Assembly (NCBI GenBank): GCA_040505895.1
Contig: JBEVXU010000012.1
Location: forward strand, 124,001 to 188,000
Direction: 5' to 3'
Length of the DNA: 64,000 nucleotides
Source of the DNA: Vondammii sp040505895
GTDB lineage: Bacteria > Pseudomonadota > Gammaproteobacteria > Chromatiales > Chromatiaceae
The notes below the pieces were generated by a model. That model had not been told where the DNA came from, searched no databases, and worked only from the letters and a program-made list of their open reading frames with translations. This document shows positions 50,437 to 59,528 of this stretch, one piece after another. Every line of letters starts with the position of its first letter. Within the stretch, counting starts at the first letter, position 1. Both the position numbers and the translations under genes were made by a program.

Positions 50437-52056
50437 TCACCTTGAAAAACCGCTGGTCAGCGGGTAGCGCCTATCACGACCGAACGCGCGCCGGGTGATT
50501 TTTACTCCGGGCGGTGCCTGGCGGCGCTTGTATTCATTGTTATCTACCATGCGGGTTACACGCCGAACAACGGCGTCATCAAACCCCCCTGCGGAAATAT
50601 CCGCAACACTCATGTCCCTCTCGATATACATCTCCAGGATGGCGTCAAGTATCTCATAGGGTGGCAGACTATCCGAATCTTTCTGATCCGGCGCCAACTC
50701 CGCTGAAGGGGGACGTTCAATCACCCGACGGGGAATCACCTCGCCATCACGGTTACGGAATTCGCAGAGGCGATAGACCATCTGTTTCGGCACATCCTTG
50801 ATCGGCGCAAAACCACCGGCCATATCACCGTAAAGGGTCGCATATCCCACCGCCATCTCACTCTTGTTGCCTGTGGTCAGCAGAATCCGTCCCTTCTTGT
50901 TGCTGATCGCCATCAGAATAATGCCCCGACATCTCGCCTGAATATTCTCTTCGGTGGTATCGACGGCAGTACCGGAAAACTCCTCTGACAGCATTTCGAT
51001 AAAGGTGTTGAAGGCCGGCTCGATAGGAATAGAGCGATAAAGCACGCCTAGTCTCTCCGCCTCAATCACCGCATCCTCATTGCTCATCTCGAGCGTGTAG
51101 CGGGACGGCATCATCACCACCTCCACCTGTTCCGCTCCCAGGGCATCGACGGCAACCGCCAGCGTCAGGGCCGAGTCTATTCCTCCGGAGAGACCGAGGA
51201 CCGCACCGTGAAAACCATTCTTGTGCACATAATCCCGTACACCCAGCACCAACGCATTGTAGATGCCCTTCTCTTCCTCCATGAGAGGGGCAACTACAGA
51301 AGGTACAGGCTCTGGTTTGCTATCGATATCGGTAATTTCAACCAACCCCTGTGACTCAGTGAAGTAGTCCAGTCGCTGGGTTAGCACACCCTTGGAATCG
51401 ACAGCAAAGGAGCCGCCGTCGAACACCAACTCATCCTGGCCGCCCACCAAATTAACATAGACAATAGCGAGCCCTGTCTCCCGGGCACGACGTTGTAAAA
51501 GCTCCTCCCGCTCCGGCGCTTTGCCAGTGTGGAACGGCGAAGCATTGAGATTGAGTAACAGGCGGGCACCGGCAGCTACCGAGCGAGCAGCGGGTGCAGC
51601 ATCCCAGATGTCCTCACAAATAGTCAGGCCGACGGCAACACCGTTGATCTCGAATACACAGGGTTGATCACCAGACACAAAGTAGCGTTTCTCATCGAAG
51701 ACGCTGTAGTTGGGCAGCCGCTCCTTGTAGTATTCGGCGATAATGCGGCCATTGCGTACCACACCGGCAGCGTTATAGAGTCGGCCGGCCAGCAGACGGG
51801 GGTAACCGACCACAATATCGATACCGCCGCCTTCCCTACAGAGTCGTTCCAGGGCCAGTTCCACACGTTCAATCAACTGCGGACGCAGCAATAAATCCTC
51901 CGGCGGGTAGCCGGTGAGGGTCAGTTCGGGGAACACCACAACATCGGCCCGCTGCTCATCCCTGGCCATGCGGACCGCCCCCAGGATACGTTCACAGTTG
52001 CCGGCAACATCCCCGACCAGAAAGTTAAGCTGTGCTATTGAAATTCTAAGAGTCAA
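50437..52056 (-). CDS. nadE: Glutamine-dependent NAD+ synthetase
   Basis: 539 residues from a TTG (MTLRISIAQLNFLVGD). The N-terminal glutaminase domain (residues 1-260) has the E, K and Cys of nitrilase-type enzymes: FPELTLTGYPPEDLL, YYKERLPNYSVFDEKRYF and GLTICEDIWDAAP. The C-terminal synthetase has the PP-loop AVLGLSGGIDSALTLAVAV. It amidates deamido-NAD with glutamine-derived ammonia, through a channel. The upstream GGTGAG is an acceptable ribosome site. It leads the nadE-glnB pair. Confidence 0.96.
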   Translation of the reverse strand: MTLRISIAQLNFLVGDVAGNCERILGAVRMARDEQRADVVVFPELTLTGYPPEDLLLRPQLIERVELALERLCREGGGIDIVVGYPRLLAGRLYNAAGVVRNGRIIAEYYKERLPNYSVFDEKRYFVSGDQPCVFEINGVAVGLTICEDIWDAAPAARSVAAGARLLLNLNASPFHTGKAPEREELLQRRARETGLAIVYVNLVGGQDELVFDGGSFAVDSKGVLTQRLDYFTESQGLVEITDIDSKPEPVPSVVAPLMEEEKGIYNALVLGVRDYVHKNGFHGAVLGLSGGIDSALTLAVAVDALGAEQVEVVMMPSRYTLEMSNEDAVIEAERLGVLYRSIPIEPAFNTFIEMLSEEFSGTAVDTTEENIQARCRGIILMAISNKKGRILLTTGNKSEMAVGYATLYGDMAGGFAPIKDVPKQMVYRLCEFRNRDGEVIPRRVIERPPSAELAPDQKDSDSLPPYEILDAILEMYIERDMSVADISAGGFDDAVVRRVTRMVDNNEYKRRQAPPGVKITRRAFGRDRRYPLTSGFSR

Positions 52057-52104
52057 GGGCTCACCACTAGATCAAAAACATACATGGTTATGCACAGTAC
52101 TTTT

Positions 52105-52133
52105 GTAGGAATCCTTTCTCGAAGCGCTCCTAC
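52105..52133. repeat. Short REP-like palindrome
   Basis: GTAGGAATCCTTTCTCGAAG followed by CGCTCCTAC is a short version of the same palindrome family. It lies between nadE and the sucCD terminator. Confidence 0.5.
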
Positions 52134-52150
52134 AAATGCAATGTTGCCAA

Positions 52151-52188
52151 ATAAAAAACCGCCATGGCAACCAGTGCCGATGGCGGTT
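52151..52188 (-). terminator. Rho-independent terminator of sucCD
   Basis: AACCGCCAT and ATGGCGGTT form a perfect 9-bp stem with a GC-containing loop. On the minus strand it is followed by TTTTTTAT, the expected U-tract, 30 bases beyond the sucD stop. Confidence 0.85.
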
Positions 52189-52217
52189 AATTATAACTCA
52201 CGAATAGCGCTTTCGCT

Positions 52218-53090
52218 TTAGCCGTTCATCAACCCCAACATGGTTTGACCGATATCCGAAGGCGAACGAACGGTGGTAACACCAGCGGCCTCCAGGGCGG
52301 CAAACTTGCTGTCGGCGGTACCTTTACCGCCGCTGACGATGGCTCCTGCGTGGCCCATGCGCTTTCCAGGAGGCGCGGTCACACCAGCTATGTAAGCAAC
52401 CACCGGTTTGGTGACATTGGCCTGGATATAGGCGGCCGCATCTTCCTCTGCGGTACCACCAATCTCACCGACCATAACGATACCTTCAGTCTGGGAATCC
52501 TGCTGGAACAACTCAAGGCAGTCGATGAAGTTCATACCGTGGAGTGGATCGCCACCGATACCGACACAGGTGCTCTGCCCAAGTCCGGTAGTGGTGGTCT
52601 GATAGACCGCCTCGTAGGTGAGCGTGCCGGAGCGAGAGACGATGCCGATTTTGCCTGGCTTATGGATCATGCCGGGCATAATGCCGATTTTGCACCCACC
52701 CGGAGTGATTACCCCCGGGCAGTTGGGACCAATCAACCGGCAGTCTTGGGTGGCCAGTGCCGCCTTTACCCGCATCATATCGATGACCGGAATACCTTCT
52801 GAGATACAGACGATTACCTTGATGCCGGCATCCGCCGCTTCAAGGATGGCATCGGCTGCAAAAGAGGCCGGTACGTAAATCATTGTGGCTTCGGCACCGG
52901 TCTCTTTTACTGCATCGTGCACTGTGTCAAACACCGGCAGGTCGAGATGTGTCTGACCGCCTTTGCCGGGGGTGACGCCACCAACCACATTGGTGCCGTA
53001 GGCGATAGCCTGCTCGGTGTGGAAGGTGCCCTGCTTGCCGGTAAAGCCCTGGCAGATAACCTTTGTGTTCTTGTCTATGAGAATACTCAC
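52218..53090 (-). CDS. sucD: Succinyl-CoA synthetase alpha subunit
   Basis: 290 residues from a GTG that gives MSILIDKNTKVICQGFTGKQ, the family start; the longer frame to 53132 adds a poor extension. CoA-binding GTFHTEQAIAYGTNVVGGVT, the phospho-His region GHAGAIVSGGKGTADSKF and TPGKGG are visible. Together with SucC it converts succinyl-CoA to succinate with ATP or GTP formation in the TCA cycle. It lies downstream of sucC and ends at a good terminator. Confidence 0.96.
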   Translation of the reverse strand: MSILIDKNTKVICQGFTGKQGTFHTEQAIAYGTNVVGGVTPGKGGQTHLDLPVFDTVHDAVKETGAEATMIYVPASFAADAILEAADAGIKVIVCISEGIPVIDMMRVKAALATQDCRLIGPNCPGVITPGGCKIGIMPGMIHKPGKIGIVSRSGTLTYEAVYQTTTTGLGQSTCVGIGGDPLHGMNFIDCLELFQQDSQTEGIVMVGEIGGTAEEDAAAYIQANVTKPVVAYIAGVTAPPGKRMGHAGAIVSGGKGTADSKFAALEAAGVTTVRSPSDIGQTMLGLMNG

Positions 53091-53205
53091 TGCTCTTACC
53101 TTTTCCCAGGGGCCGGTTCTAGACCGCCCCAATGATGGAATACTTTGATGAGGGCCCGGCCTGTTGGCCAGTCACTCTCCTCAAGCGTTCTGGAGATCCC
53201 GTCGC

Positions 53206-54369
53206 TCAGCCCTTGGCCGCTGCAACTACCTTCTCTGCCCCTTCCGCCAGGTCGGAAGCAGTGATGATGGGCAAGCCGCTGTTCTCCAGCGTTTCTCGCC
53301 CTTGGGGAGCATTGGTGCCTTCCAGGCGGACGACCAGAGGAATCTGCATATCCACCTCCTTTACCGCCTGAATGATACCGTCAGCAATCAGATCACAGCG
53401 AACGATACCACCGAAGATATTGACCAGTACCGCCTCCACCTTCTCATCGGAAAGAATCAGTTTGAACGCCTCAGCAACACGATCTGCAGTAGTTCCACCA
53501 CCCACGTCGAGGAAGTTGGCGGGTGAACCACCCTTAAGCTGGACCAGATCCATGGTGGCCATCGCCAGACCGGCGCCGTTAACCATGCACCCTATGTTGC
53601 CATCGAGGGTGATGTAGTTGAGATCGTGTTCTTTCGCTTTCGCTTCCCGCTCATCTTCCTGCGTAACGTCACGCATTGCGATCAGTTCGGGCTGACGGTA
53701 GAAGGCGTTGTCATCAAGATTAATCTTGGCATCGAGTGCGATCAGATGTCCCTCTTTGTTCACTACCAGGGGATTGACCTCGATCAGGCTGGCATCGTTT
53801 TGGATGAACAGATCGTAGAGATTGCACATCAGCTTCTGGAACTCACGAACCTGCTTACCTTCCAGTCCGAGGGCAAAGGCCAGCTTGCGACACTGGTAAC
53901 CCTGCATACCGGCGGCCGGATCGACATGGGTGGTGTGAATCTGCTCCGGTGTCTCCTCCGCCACCTCTTCGATGTTCATGCCACCGGCAGGGGAGGCCAT
54001 AAAGAGGACCTTCTTCTCGGCGCGATCCATCAAGACACTGAGGTAGAGTTCGCGATCGATATCGGTAGGCTCTTCGATAAGGAGTGTATTAACCGGCAGA
54101 CCGGGCTCTCCGGTCTGCTTGGTGGCCATCATGCTCCCGAGCAGACGCTCGGCTTCGGCCTCGACCTGATCCAGAGTGTCGACCAGAACCACACCGCCGA
54201 CCTTACCACGGCCACCGGCATGAATCTGCGCCTTCACCACCCAACGTTCGCCGGCCAGTGTCTGTGCCGCCTCCCGCGCCTCATTTACGGTGACAGCCGG
54301 CTTACCCTCAGGTACCGGAATACCCTGCCTGGCAAATAGCTGCTTTGATTGATATTCATGTAAATTCAT
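53206..54369 (-). CDS. sucC: Succinyl-CoA synthetase beta subunit
   Basis: 387 residues. MNLHEYQSKQLFARQGIPVP opens the ATP-grasp domain; further motifs are KAQIHAGGRGKVGGVVLVD, IEVNPLVVNKEGHLIALDAK and the C-terminal FLDVGGGTTADRVAEAFKLI with FGGIVRCDLIADG. It binds ATP/GTP and forms the enzyme with SucD. It is the first gene of sucCD and is divergent from the PP0621-like gene. Confidence 0.97.
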   Translation of the reverse strand: MNLHEYQSKQLFARQGIPVPEGKPAVTVNEAREAAQTLAGERWVVKAQIHAGGRGKVGGVVLVDTLDQVEAEAERLLGSMMATKQTGEPGLPVNTLLIEEPTDIDRELYLSVLMDRAEKKVLFMASPAGGMNIEEVAEETPEQIHTTHVDPAAGMQGYQCRKLAFALGLEGKQVREFQKLMCNLYDLFIQNDASLIEVNPLVVNKEGHLIALDAKINLDDNAFYRQPELIAMRDVTQEDEREAKAKEHDLNYITLDGNIGCMVNGAGLAMATMDLVQLKGGSPANFLDVGGGTTADRVAEAFKLILSDEKVEAVLVNIFGGIVRCDLIADGIIQAVKEVDMQIPLVVRLEGTNAPQGRETLENSGLPIITASDLAEGAEKVVAAAKG

Positions 54370-54467
54370 TATTCTTTTACAACCAGTTTGCTGGAAAAGC
54401 TGCTATTCTGAGGCAAACTGGAGTAAGAATCAAAAAATAACCCTACCGAATAAGCTTTAATACGGGC

Positions 54468-54704
54468 ATGAAACTACTTTTTATCCTCGTCGCCGCCCTC
54501 CTTATCTACTACATAATTCAGCTGATCAGCAAGAGCGCCGCTAACCAAACCTCCAGAAAAAAATCGGATACCGCATCGGTTGAAACGGTTCAATGTAGGC
54601 ACTGTGGGGTCTACCTACCCCGAGCCGAGGCCGTCAGCAGTAATGACAATTTCTACTGCGGCCCCAAACACCTGGAGGCGGATAAGCAGACCCGTGATAG
54701 CTAA
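54468..54704 (+). CDS. PP0621-like small membrane protein
   Basis: 78 residues. One N-terminal membrane helix (LLFILVAALLIYYIIQLI), a polar linker, then VQCRHCGVYLPRAEAV and a later single Cys (FYCGPKHLEADK), giving a C-x2-C ... C pattern likely to bind zinc. Proteins of this kind are commonly found just ahead of pilS and have no assigned role. It is divergent from sucC and upstream of pilS here as well. Confidence 0.75.
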   Translation: MKLLFILVAALLIYYIIQLISKSAANQTSRKKSDTASVETVQCRHCGVYLPRAEAVSSNDNFYCGPKHLEADKQTRDS

Positions 54705-54865
54705 GGAACTGCCGAACAAGCCATGAACAACTGTCTTGCTCTCAATAAACGCAACACCTGCGTCGGACATCTCATTAATAGCCTGCTATCAACTGTGATT
54801 CACTCTTTGAGCTGGCACCATCTGAACACAACCCAATCCACTCAGCTTTGTTCAGAGACGCCCTA

Positions 54866-56509
54866 ATGGCCCTATTTGAATCCAGCAAATCGATCAACAC
54901 CCATGTCATCCTGTCCGATGAGGAGAGACCGGAACGCGCTCTGTTCTACTTTTTTGTCTACCGACTGGCTCTTGCCGTCACCCTCGCCCTACTCTTTTTC
55001 ACCAACACAGGCCCCTCACTTCTAGGCAGCCACAGCAGAGAACTTTTCGCCCTCACCGCCAGCATCTACGTCGGGATGGTGATTGCAGGCGGCCTACTGC
55101 TCTACGCCCCATCCCCCATGTCACCACAGAACCAGGGGTTTCTGATGGTGTTTATCGACATCTGCTCCATCACTCTGCTGGTGCATGCCAGTGGCGGGGT
55201 CGAATCCGGATTAGGTATGCTGATGGCTGTCTCCATCGCCTTCGGCAGCCTGATCTGCCGCGGATTGTCAGCGGGATTGCTGGCAGCCCTCGCCTCCCTA
55301 TTTATTCTGACTGAACAGGTCTACTCTCACCTCAGCAACTCATTTATCAATACCGCCTATACTCAATCCGGGCTGCTGGGCGTACTCTTTTTCGCCATTG
55401 CCACCCTCTCCCATGTGCTGTCACGCCAGTTACGCAGGAGCGAGGCGCTGGCAAGCCAGCGGGAGCTGGACTTGGCTAACCTGGAGCAGCTCAATGAGTA
55501 TGTGATCCAGCACATGCAGACCGGCATTATTGTCGCTGATGGCGACAACTCTATTCGCCTGATGAATGAGGCTGCCTGGTATCTCGTAGGAATGCCAAGC
55601 GCCGGCACCGACGATCACTTGGAAGAGGTGAGTCATGAACTGGTTATCCAGTTGGAGCAGTGGAAAACCGACCACCAATTTCAGATAGTGCCGTTTCGCC
55701 CCACCCCAGCCGGTCGCGAACTGAAAGCCGGCTTCTCCCGACTGGGAACCCGTGGCGATGAGGGCACGGTCATCTTCCTTGAAGATATGGCGACGGTGAC
55801 ACAGCAGGCGCAACAGATGAAGCTGGCCTCACTCGGCCGACTCACCGCAAGTATCGCCCATGAGATCCGTAACCCCCTGGGTGCCATCGGTCATGCAGAG
55901 CAGTTGTTGCGTGAGTCGCCAGATCTGCCACCGTCGGATCAGCGGCTGATCGACATTATCAATACCAATACCCTGCGGGTGAATGAGGTGATTGAGAACA
56001 TCCTGCAGTTCTCCCGCCGCAGCAGTTCACAACCTGAGGAGTTTATCCTCAAACCCTGGCTACAACAGTTCGTGAGTGACCTGCAACGCAGCCACCGACT
56101 GACCGGCGAAACTATCCAACTGCAGATCGAACCCGACAGCACACTAATTAGGGCAGACCCCGGCCAGCTGCGGCAGATATTTGTCATCCTCTGTGAAAAT
56201 GCCATCAACCACTTCGACAGGGAGCAGGATCTCCTATCGATCAAGATCAATGGCGGTATCACGCGGGAGTCGGGGGGGCCATTTGTCGACATTATCGATA
56301 ACGGGCCGGGGATAGACGCCGAGACGGTACGACAGATCTTTGAGCCGTTTTTTACCACCCGTAACTCAGGTACAGGTCTGGGACTGTTCATTGCCAAGGA
56401 GTTGAGTGAATCCAACCGCTTGGGACTCGATTACATCACCATCCCAACAGGCGGCAGCTGTTTTCGTATCACCTTTCCAGGTAGGGGCAATGAGCCAATA
56501 GTGGATTGA
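54866..56509 (+). CDS. pilS: Sensor histidine kinase PilS
   Basis: 547 residues from the ATG at 54866; an in-frame TTG six codons earlier is less likely. Six N-terminal membrane helices (about 35-190), a PAS domain (about 205-320), then HisKA with SIAHEIRNPLGAIGHAEQLL and ATPase boxes DNGPGIDAETVRQIFEPFFT and TRNSGTGLGLFIAKELSE. PilS activates PilR to drive pilin transcription. Normally pilR follows directly; here an MNT gene lies between. Confidence 0.94.
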   Translation: MALFESSKSINTHVILSDEERPERALFYFFVYRLALAVTLALLFFTNTGPSLLGSHSRELFALTASIYVGMVIAGGLLLYAPSPMSPQNQGFLMVFIDICSITLLVHASGGVESGLGMLMAVSIAFGSLICRGLSAGLLAALASLFILTEQVYSHLSNSFINTAYTQSGLLGVLFFAIATLSHVLSRQLRRSEALASQRELDLANLEQLNEYVIQHMQTGIIVADGDNSIRLMNEAAWYLVGMPSAGTDDHLEEVSHELVIQLEQWKTDHQFQIVPFRPTPAGRELKAGFSRLGTRGDEGTVIFLEDMATVTQQAQQMKLASLGRLTASIAHEIRNPLGAIGHAEQLLRESPDLPPSDQRLIDIINTNTLRVNEVIENILQFSRRSSSQPEEFILKPWLQQFVSDLQRSHRLTGETIQLQIEPDSTLIRADPGQLRQIFVILCENAINHFDREQDLLSIKINGGITRESGGPFVDIIDNGPGIDAETVRQIFEPFFTTRNSGTGLGLFIAKELSESNRLGLDYITIPTGGSCFRITFPGRGNEPIVD

Positions 56510-56611
56510 CATCACCAGCGGTGCAAACAGATATCCTGAGATAGGTGATTGAGGCGAAGGAAGCTATGGGCTACATTTGAGTAATCATTAAGAGTAGAAA
56601 TAGAGATATCA

Positions 56612-56914
56612 ATGAAACCATCCATTGCACTTGAGCAGCACAGAGATGCCATTCGGCAGATCGTCGCTCGTCATCATGCCGTGAATGCAAGAGTCTTTGG
56701 CTCTGTGCTACGAAAGGAAGATCAGAGTGATAGTGACCTGGATCTTCTGGTCGACCCTACCCCTGAGACCACTCTATTCGATATTGGGGCCATCAGGCAT
56801 GAGTTACTGCAACTACTGGAAGTTCCCGTGGATGCACTCACTCCAAAGGCGCTACCGGCGGGCTTCAGAACCACACATTCCTCCGGCTGTAGTAACCCGG
56901 GCTTGAGAAAATAA
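56612..56914 (+). CDS. MNT-domain nucleotidyltransferase (MntA-like antitoxin)
   Basis: 100 residues of the minimal nucleotidyltransferase fold. The active-site motif G-S-x10-D-x-D is intact (FGSVLRKEDQSDSDLDLLVD, residues 29-48), and VPVDALTPKALPAGFR matches the C-terminal end of MntA proteins. The final residues (THSSGCSNPGLRK) diverge from the family and could be a local frameshift. MntA proteins AMPylate and silence HEPN toxins; no HEPN gene is present. The gene lies between pilS and pilR and its stop overlaps the pilR start (TAATG). Confidence 0.85.
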   Translation: MKPSIALEQHRDAIRQIVARHHAVNARVFGSVLRKEDQSDSDLDLLVDPTPETTLFDIGAIRHELLQLLEVPVDALTPKALPAGFRTTHSSGCSNPGLRK

Positions 56915-58254
56915 TGCCCCAGCCCCTTGCGCTTATCGTCGATGATGAACCAGACATCCGGGAACTACTCGAGATCACCCTTGGGCGGATGAATATCGAT
57001 ACCCGTTCAGCAGGTGATCTGAGCTCTGCACGAGAACAACTGCAGAAGGAGTCGTTCGACCTCTGCCTCACCGATATGCGACTGCCTGATGGCAACGGTA
57101 TCGAACTGGTTGAGCTGATCAACCATCAATACCCCCAACTCCCTGTCGCAATGATCACTGCCCATGGCAATATGGAATCAGCCATCCTGGCGCTGAAAGC
57201 GGGTGCCTTCGACTTCGTCTCCAAACCGGTCGATCTGCAGATGCTACGCCGACTGGTGGAGAGTGCTCTCAAGTTGGAAAAATCTCTCCTTTCCCCTGCT
57301 GTAGAAACAGGTAAAAGTGCAGATGGTGGTTTACAAGGAAAATCTGCAGCGATTGAGCAGGTCCGGGTAATAATCCAAAAGTTGGCACGCAGTCAGGCAC
57401 CGGTCTATGTCAGCGGCGAATCAGGCTGTGGCAAGGAACTGGCATCCCGCCTGATTCACAGCCAAGGCCCCAGGATTGAGCACAACTTTATCGCTGTCAA
57501 CTGCGGCGCCATCCCCCAGGAGTTAATGGAGAGCGAGTTCTTTGGACACACGAAGGGAAGCTTTACCGGTGCCGTCACCGACAAAGAGGGACTGTTTCAG
57601 GCAGCCGAAGGCGGCACCCTGTTCCTTGATGAAGTGGCTGACCTCCCCTTGCACATGCAAGTAAAGCTGCTGCGTGCCATCCAGGAGAAATCGATCCGTC
57701 AGGTGGGAGCCCAGAAAGAGATACCTGTGGATGTACGTCTGATCAGCGCCACCCATAAGGATCTGGGTAAACTGGTGGCAGAGGGGACGTTCCGCCAGGA
57801 CCTCTTCTACCGCATCAACGTCATCGAACTAAAAATCCCCCCCCTGCGGGAGCGCAGGGAAGATATCCCCCTGCTGACAGATCAAATCCTCAGCCGCATT
57901 GCAGAGCAGAATAGCAGCGACAAACCACGCATCGACCGCGAGGCACTAAGAGTGCTCTACAGTTACCCCTTTCCCGGCAACGTCAGGGAGCTGGAAAATA
58001 TTCTGGAGCGCGCCACTGCCCTTTGTGAAGACGGGATGATCGGCCTTGACGACCTTGCCCTGCCGAGAAATAAACAGGGTGAGTCTCAGCCAGAGCCGGG
58101 ACTCCCACTGGAAGAGCATCTGGAGAAGATAGAGCGGTCGATCATCACCCAAGCACTGGAGGAGACCCGTTGGAACAAGACAGCGGCGGCAAAAAAACTG
58201 GGGATCAGCTTTCGCGCCCTAAGATACAGGCTTAGTAGGCTGGGTATGGAGTAA
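56914..58254 (+). CDS. pilR: Sigma-54-dependent response regulator PilR
   Basis: 446 residues. N-terminal receiver with Asp in LCLTDMRLPDGNG; AAA+ domain with Walker A VSGESGCGKELASRLIH, the sigma-54 contact loop KGSFTGAVTDKEG (a GSFTGA form, common in PilR) and LFLDEVADLPLHMQVKLLRA; and a Fis-type helix-turn-helix at the C-terminus (NKTAAAKKLGISFRALRYRL). It turns on pilA. Its start shares a base with the MNT gene stop. Confidence 0.95.
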   Translation: MPQPLALIVDDEPDIRELLEITLGRMNIDTRSAGDLSSAREQLQKESFDLCLTDMRLPDGNGIELVELINHQYPQLPVAMITAHGNMESAILALKAGAFDFVSKPVDLQMLRRLVESALKLEKSLLSPAVETGKSADGGLQGKSAAIEQVRVIIQKLARSQAPVYVSGESGCGKELASRLIHSQGPRIEHNFIAVNCGAIPQELMESEFFGHTKGSFTGAVTDKEGLFQAAEGGTLFLDEVADLPLHMQVKLLRAIQEKSIRQVGAQKEIPVDVRLISATHKDLGKLVAEGTFRQDLFYRINVIELKIPPLRERREDIPLLTDQILSRIAEQNSSDKPRIDREALRVLYSYPFPGNVRELENILERATALCEDGMIGLDDLALPRNKQGESQPEPGLPLEEHLEKIERSIITQALEETRWNKTAAAKKLGISFRALRYRLSRLGME

Positions 58255-58461
58255 TCAGTGGCGACCACAACCGCGAACAAAATCACCAAGGCAATAATAT
58301 TTGTCTCTTTTCTAGCATAGCAAAATTCAGAGAAGTGACGTGACCACAAGCAGGCGCTCAATAAACAACCGCCTTGTTCTACACCAAGCCCCCACTCAAT
58401 CACCCTAATATGTTCATTATTATATATAATAATAAACACCATAGACTCAATCTACCATCGA

Positions 58462-58477
58462 TTGGTATGTTTTTTGC
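58462..58477 (+). promoter_or_regulatory. Sigma-54 promoter of pilA copy 1
   Basis: TTGGTATGTTTTTTGC has GG (58464-58465) and GC (58476-58477) separated by 10 bases and a consensus TTGC end. It is about 94 bases ahead of the first pilin start and directly after pilR, as expected for PilR control. Confidence 0.8.
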
Positions 58478-58570
58478 CTATATTGTCATTGACAAACAGA
58501 CATGATTGAGGGATTGAAGGGTACACTTCCCCCCAAACTGACAGTAACACTACATAGGGAGTTGATGATG

Positions 58571-58999
58571 ATGGAAAAGCAATCCGGCTTCACACTAATC
58601 GAACTGATGATTGTCGTAGCGATCATCGGCATCCTGGCCGCCCTGGCCATCCCCGCTTACCAAGACTACACAATCAAAACAAAGGTTTCTGAGGCCGCAT
58701 CTATTGCATCCGCTCCAAAGACCGCAGTTGATATGTCATACAGTGAGAATGGCACCCTAGCAGCTGTCGGCACTCACACTCAACTCGGCATTGCCGAGTC
58801 CAATGAGTACACCGCCAAATATGTCCAGAGAGTAGCGGTCACTGCAGGCACAGGGCTAATCACAGTTACACTGAATACCCTTATTGAACTGGGAGACGCC
58901 TCTGGTGACACCGTGACATATAGCCCCGTATCGCGGGGCGGTAACCTCGAGTGGACCGTTGGCGGCACCGTACCAGCTAAATATTTTCCAAAACAGTAG
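58571..58999 (+). CDS. pilA: Type IV major pilin PilA, copy 1
   Basis: 142 residues from MEKQSG (ATG 58571, GGGAG 9 bases ahead; two other ATGs are just upstream). The class III leader ends G-FTLIELMIVVAIIGILAA, the prepilin cleavage and N-methyl-Phe site, followed by the long hydrophobic helix (GILAALAIPAYQDYTIKTKV). The C-terminal globular part is short and lacks the usual disulfide-bonded D-region cysteines. Close relative of the second pilin 530 bases downstream. Confidence 0.92.
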   Translation: MEKQSGFTLIELMIVVAIIGILAALAIPAYQDYTIKTKVSEAASIASAPKTAVDMSYSENGTLAAVGTHTQLGIAESNEYTAKYVQRVAVTAGTGLITVTLNTLIELGDASGDTVTYSPVSRGGNLEWTVGGTVPAKYFPKQ

Positions 59000-59041
59000 T
59001 GTCATTCTATCCATCAATAGCGGCGACGTAAGCCACCCTCT

Positions 59042-59195
59042 GAACTGGAAGGCGCCTCTGGTGACACCGTAACATATAGCCCCGTATCGCGGGGCAGCAA
59101 CTTTGAGTGGACCGTTGACGGCACCGTACCAGCTAAATATTTTCCACGACAGTAGTGTCATTCTATCCATCAATAGCGGCGACGTAAGCCACCCT
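59042..59195 (+). pseudogene. Duplicated 3' end of pilin gene with its trailer
   Basis: Bases 59042-59195 repeat 58886-59041: the last about 38 codons of pilA copy 1 (GAACTGGxxGxCGCCTCTGG and on), the stop codon, and the trailer TGTCATTCTATCCATCAATA plus GCGGCGACGTAAGCCACCC. The repeat offset is 156 bases. It has no leader, promoter or N-terminus, so it is not a separate gene. A few substitutions separate it from the parent. Confidence 0.85.
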
Positions 59196-59422
59196 TTTTC
59201 TTTAGCAAACCTCATCATCTTAGCGAAGCCAATTACCAAAACCAAAACCGCAAGGTGACAATTTTTGTCACCTTGCGACAAAATTCATCAATCAAGATAG
59301 TGCGCTCTTAAACAGATACCCTGCTCAAGCCCTCAGCCACCATGCAAAAAGATCCGACCAGCCACACTATCTCACTGAGTTTTCAACACATCTTACAAAA
59401 AATATATAATGACTCCTCTGAC

Positions 59423-59438
59423 TTGGCGCATTTTATGC
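59423..59438 (+). promoter_or_regulatory. Sigma-54 promoter of pilA copy 2
   Basis: TTGGCGCATTTTATGC has GG (59425-59426) and GC (59437-59438) separated by exactly 10 bases. It lies about 91 bases before the second pilin start. Confidence 0.75.
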
Positions 59439-59528
59439 ATTCCTTAACTACTGAAAAACATGCATTACGGACTGCAGAATAAAGTACCTCTCTTTACTGC
59501 AGGCAATAAAACTTTGAAGGAGTTGACC

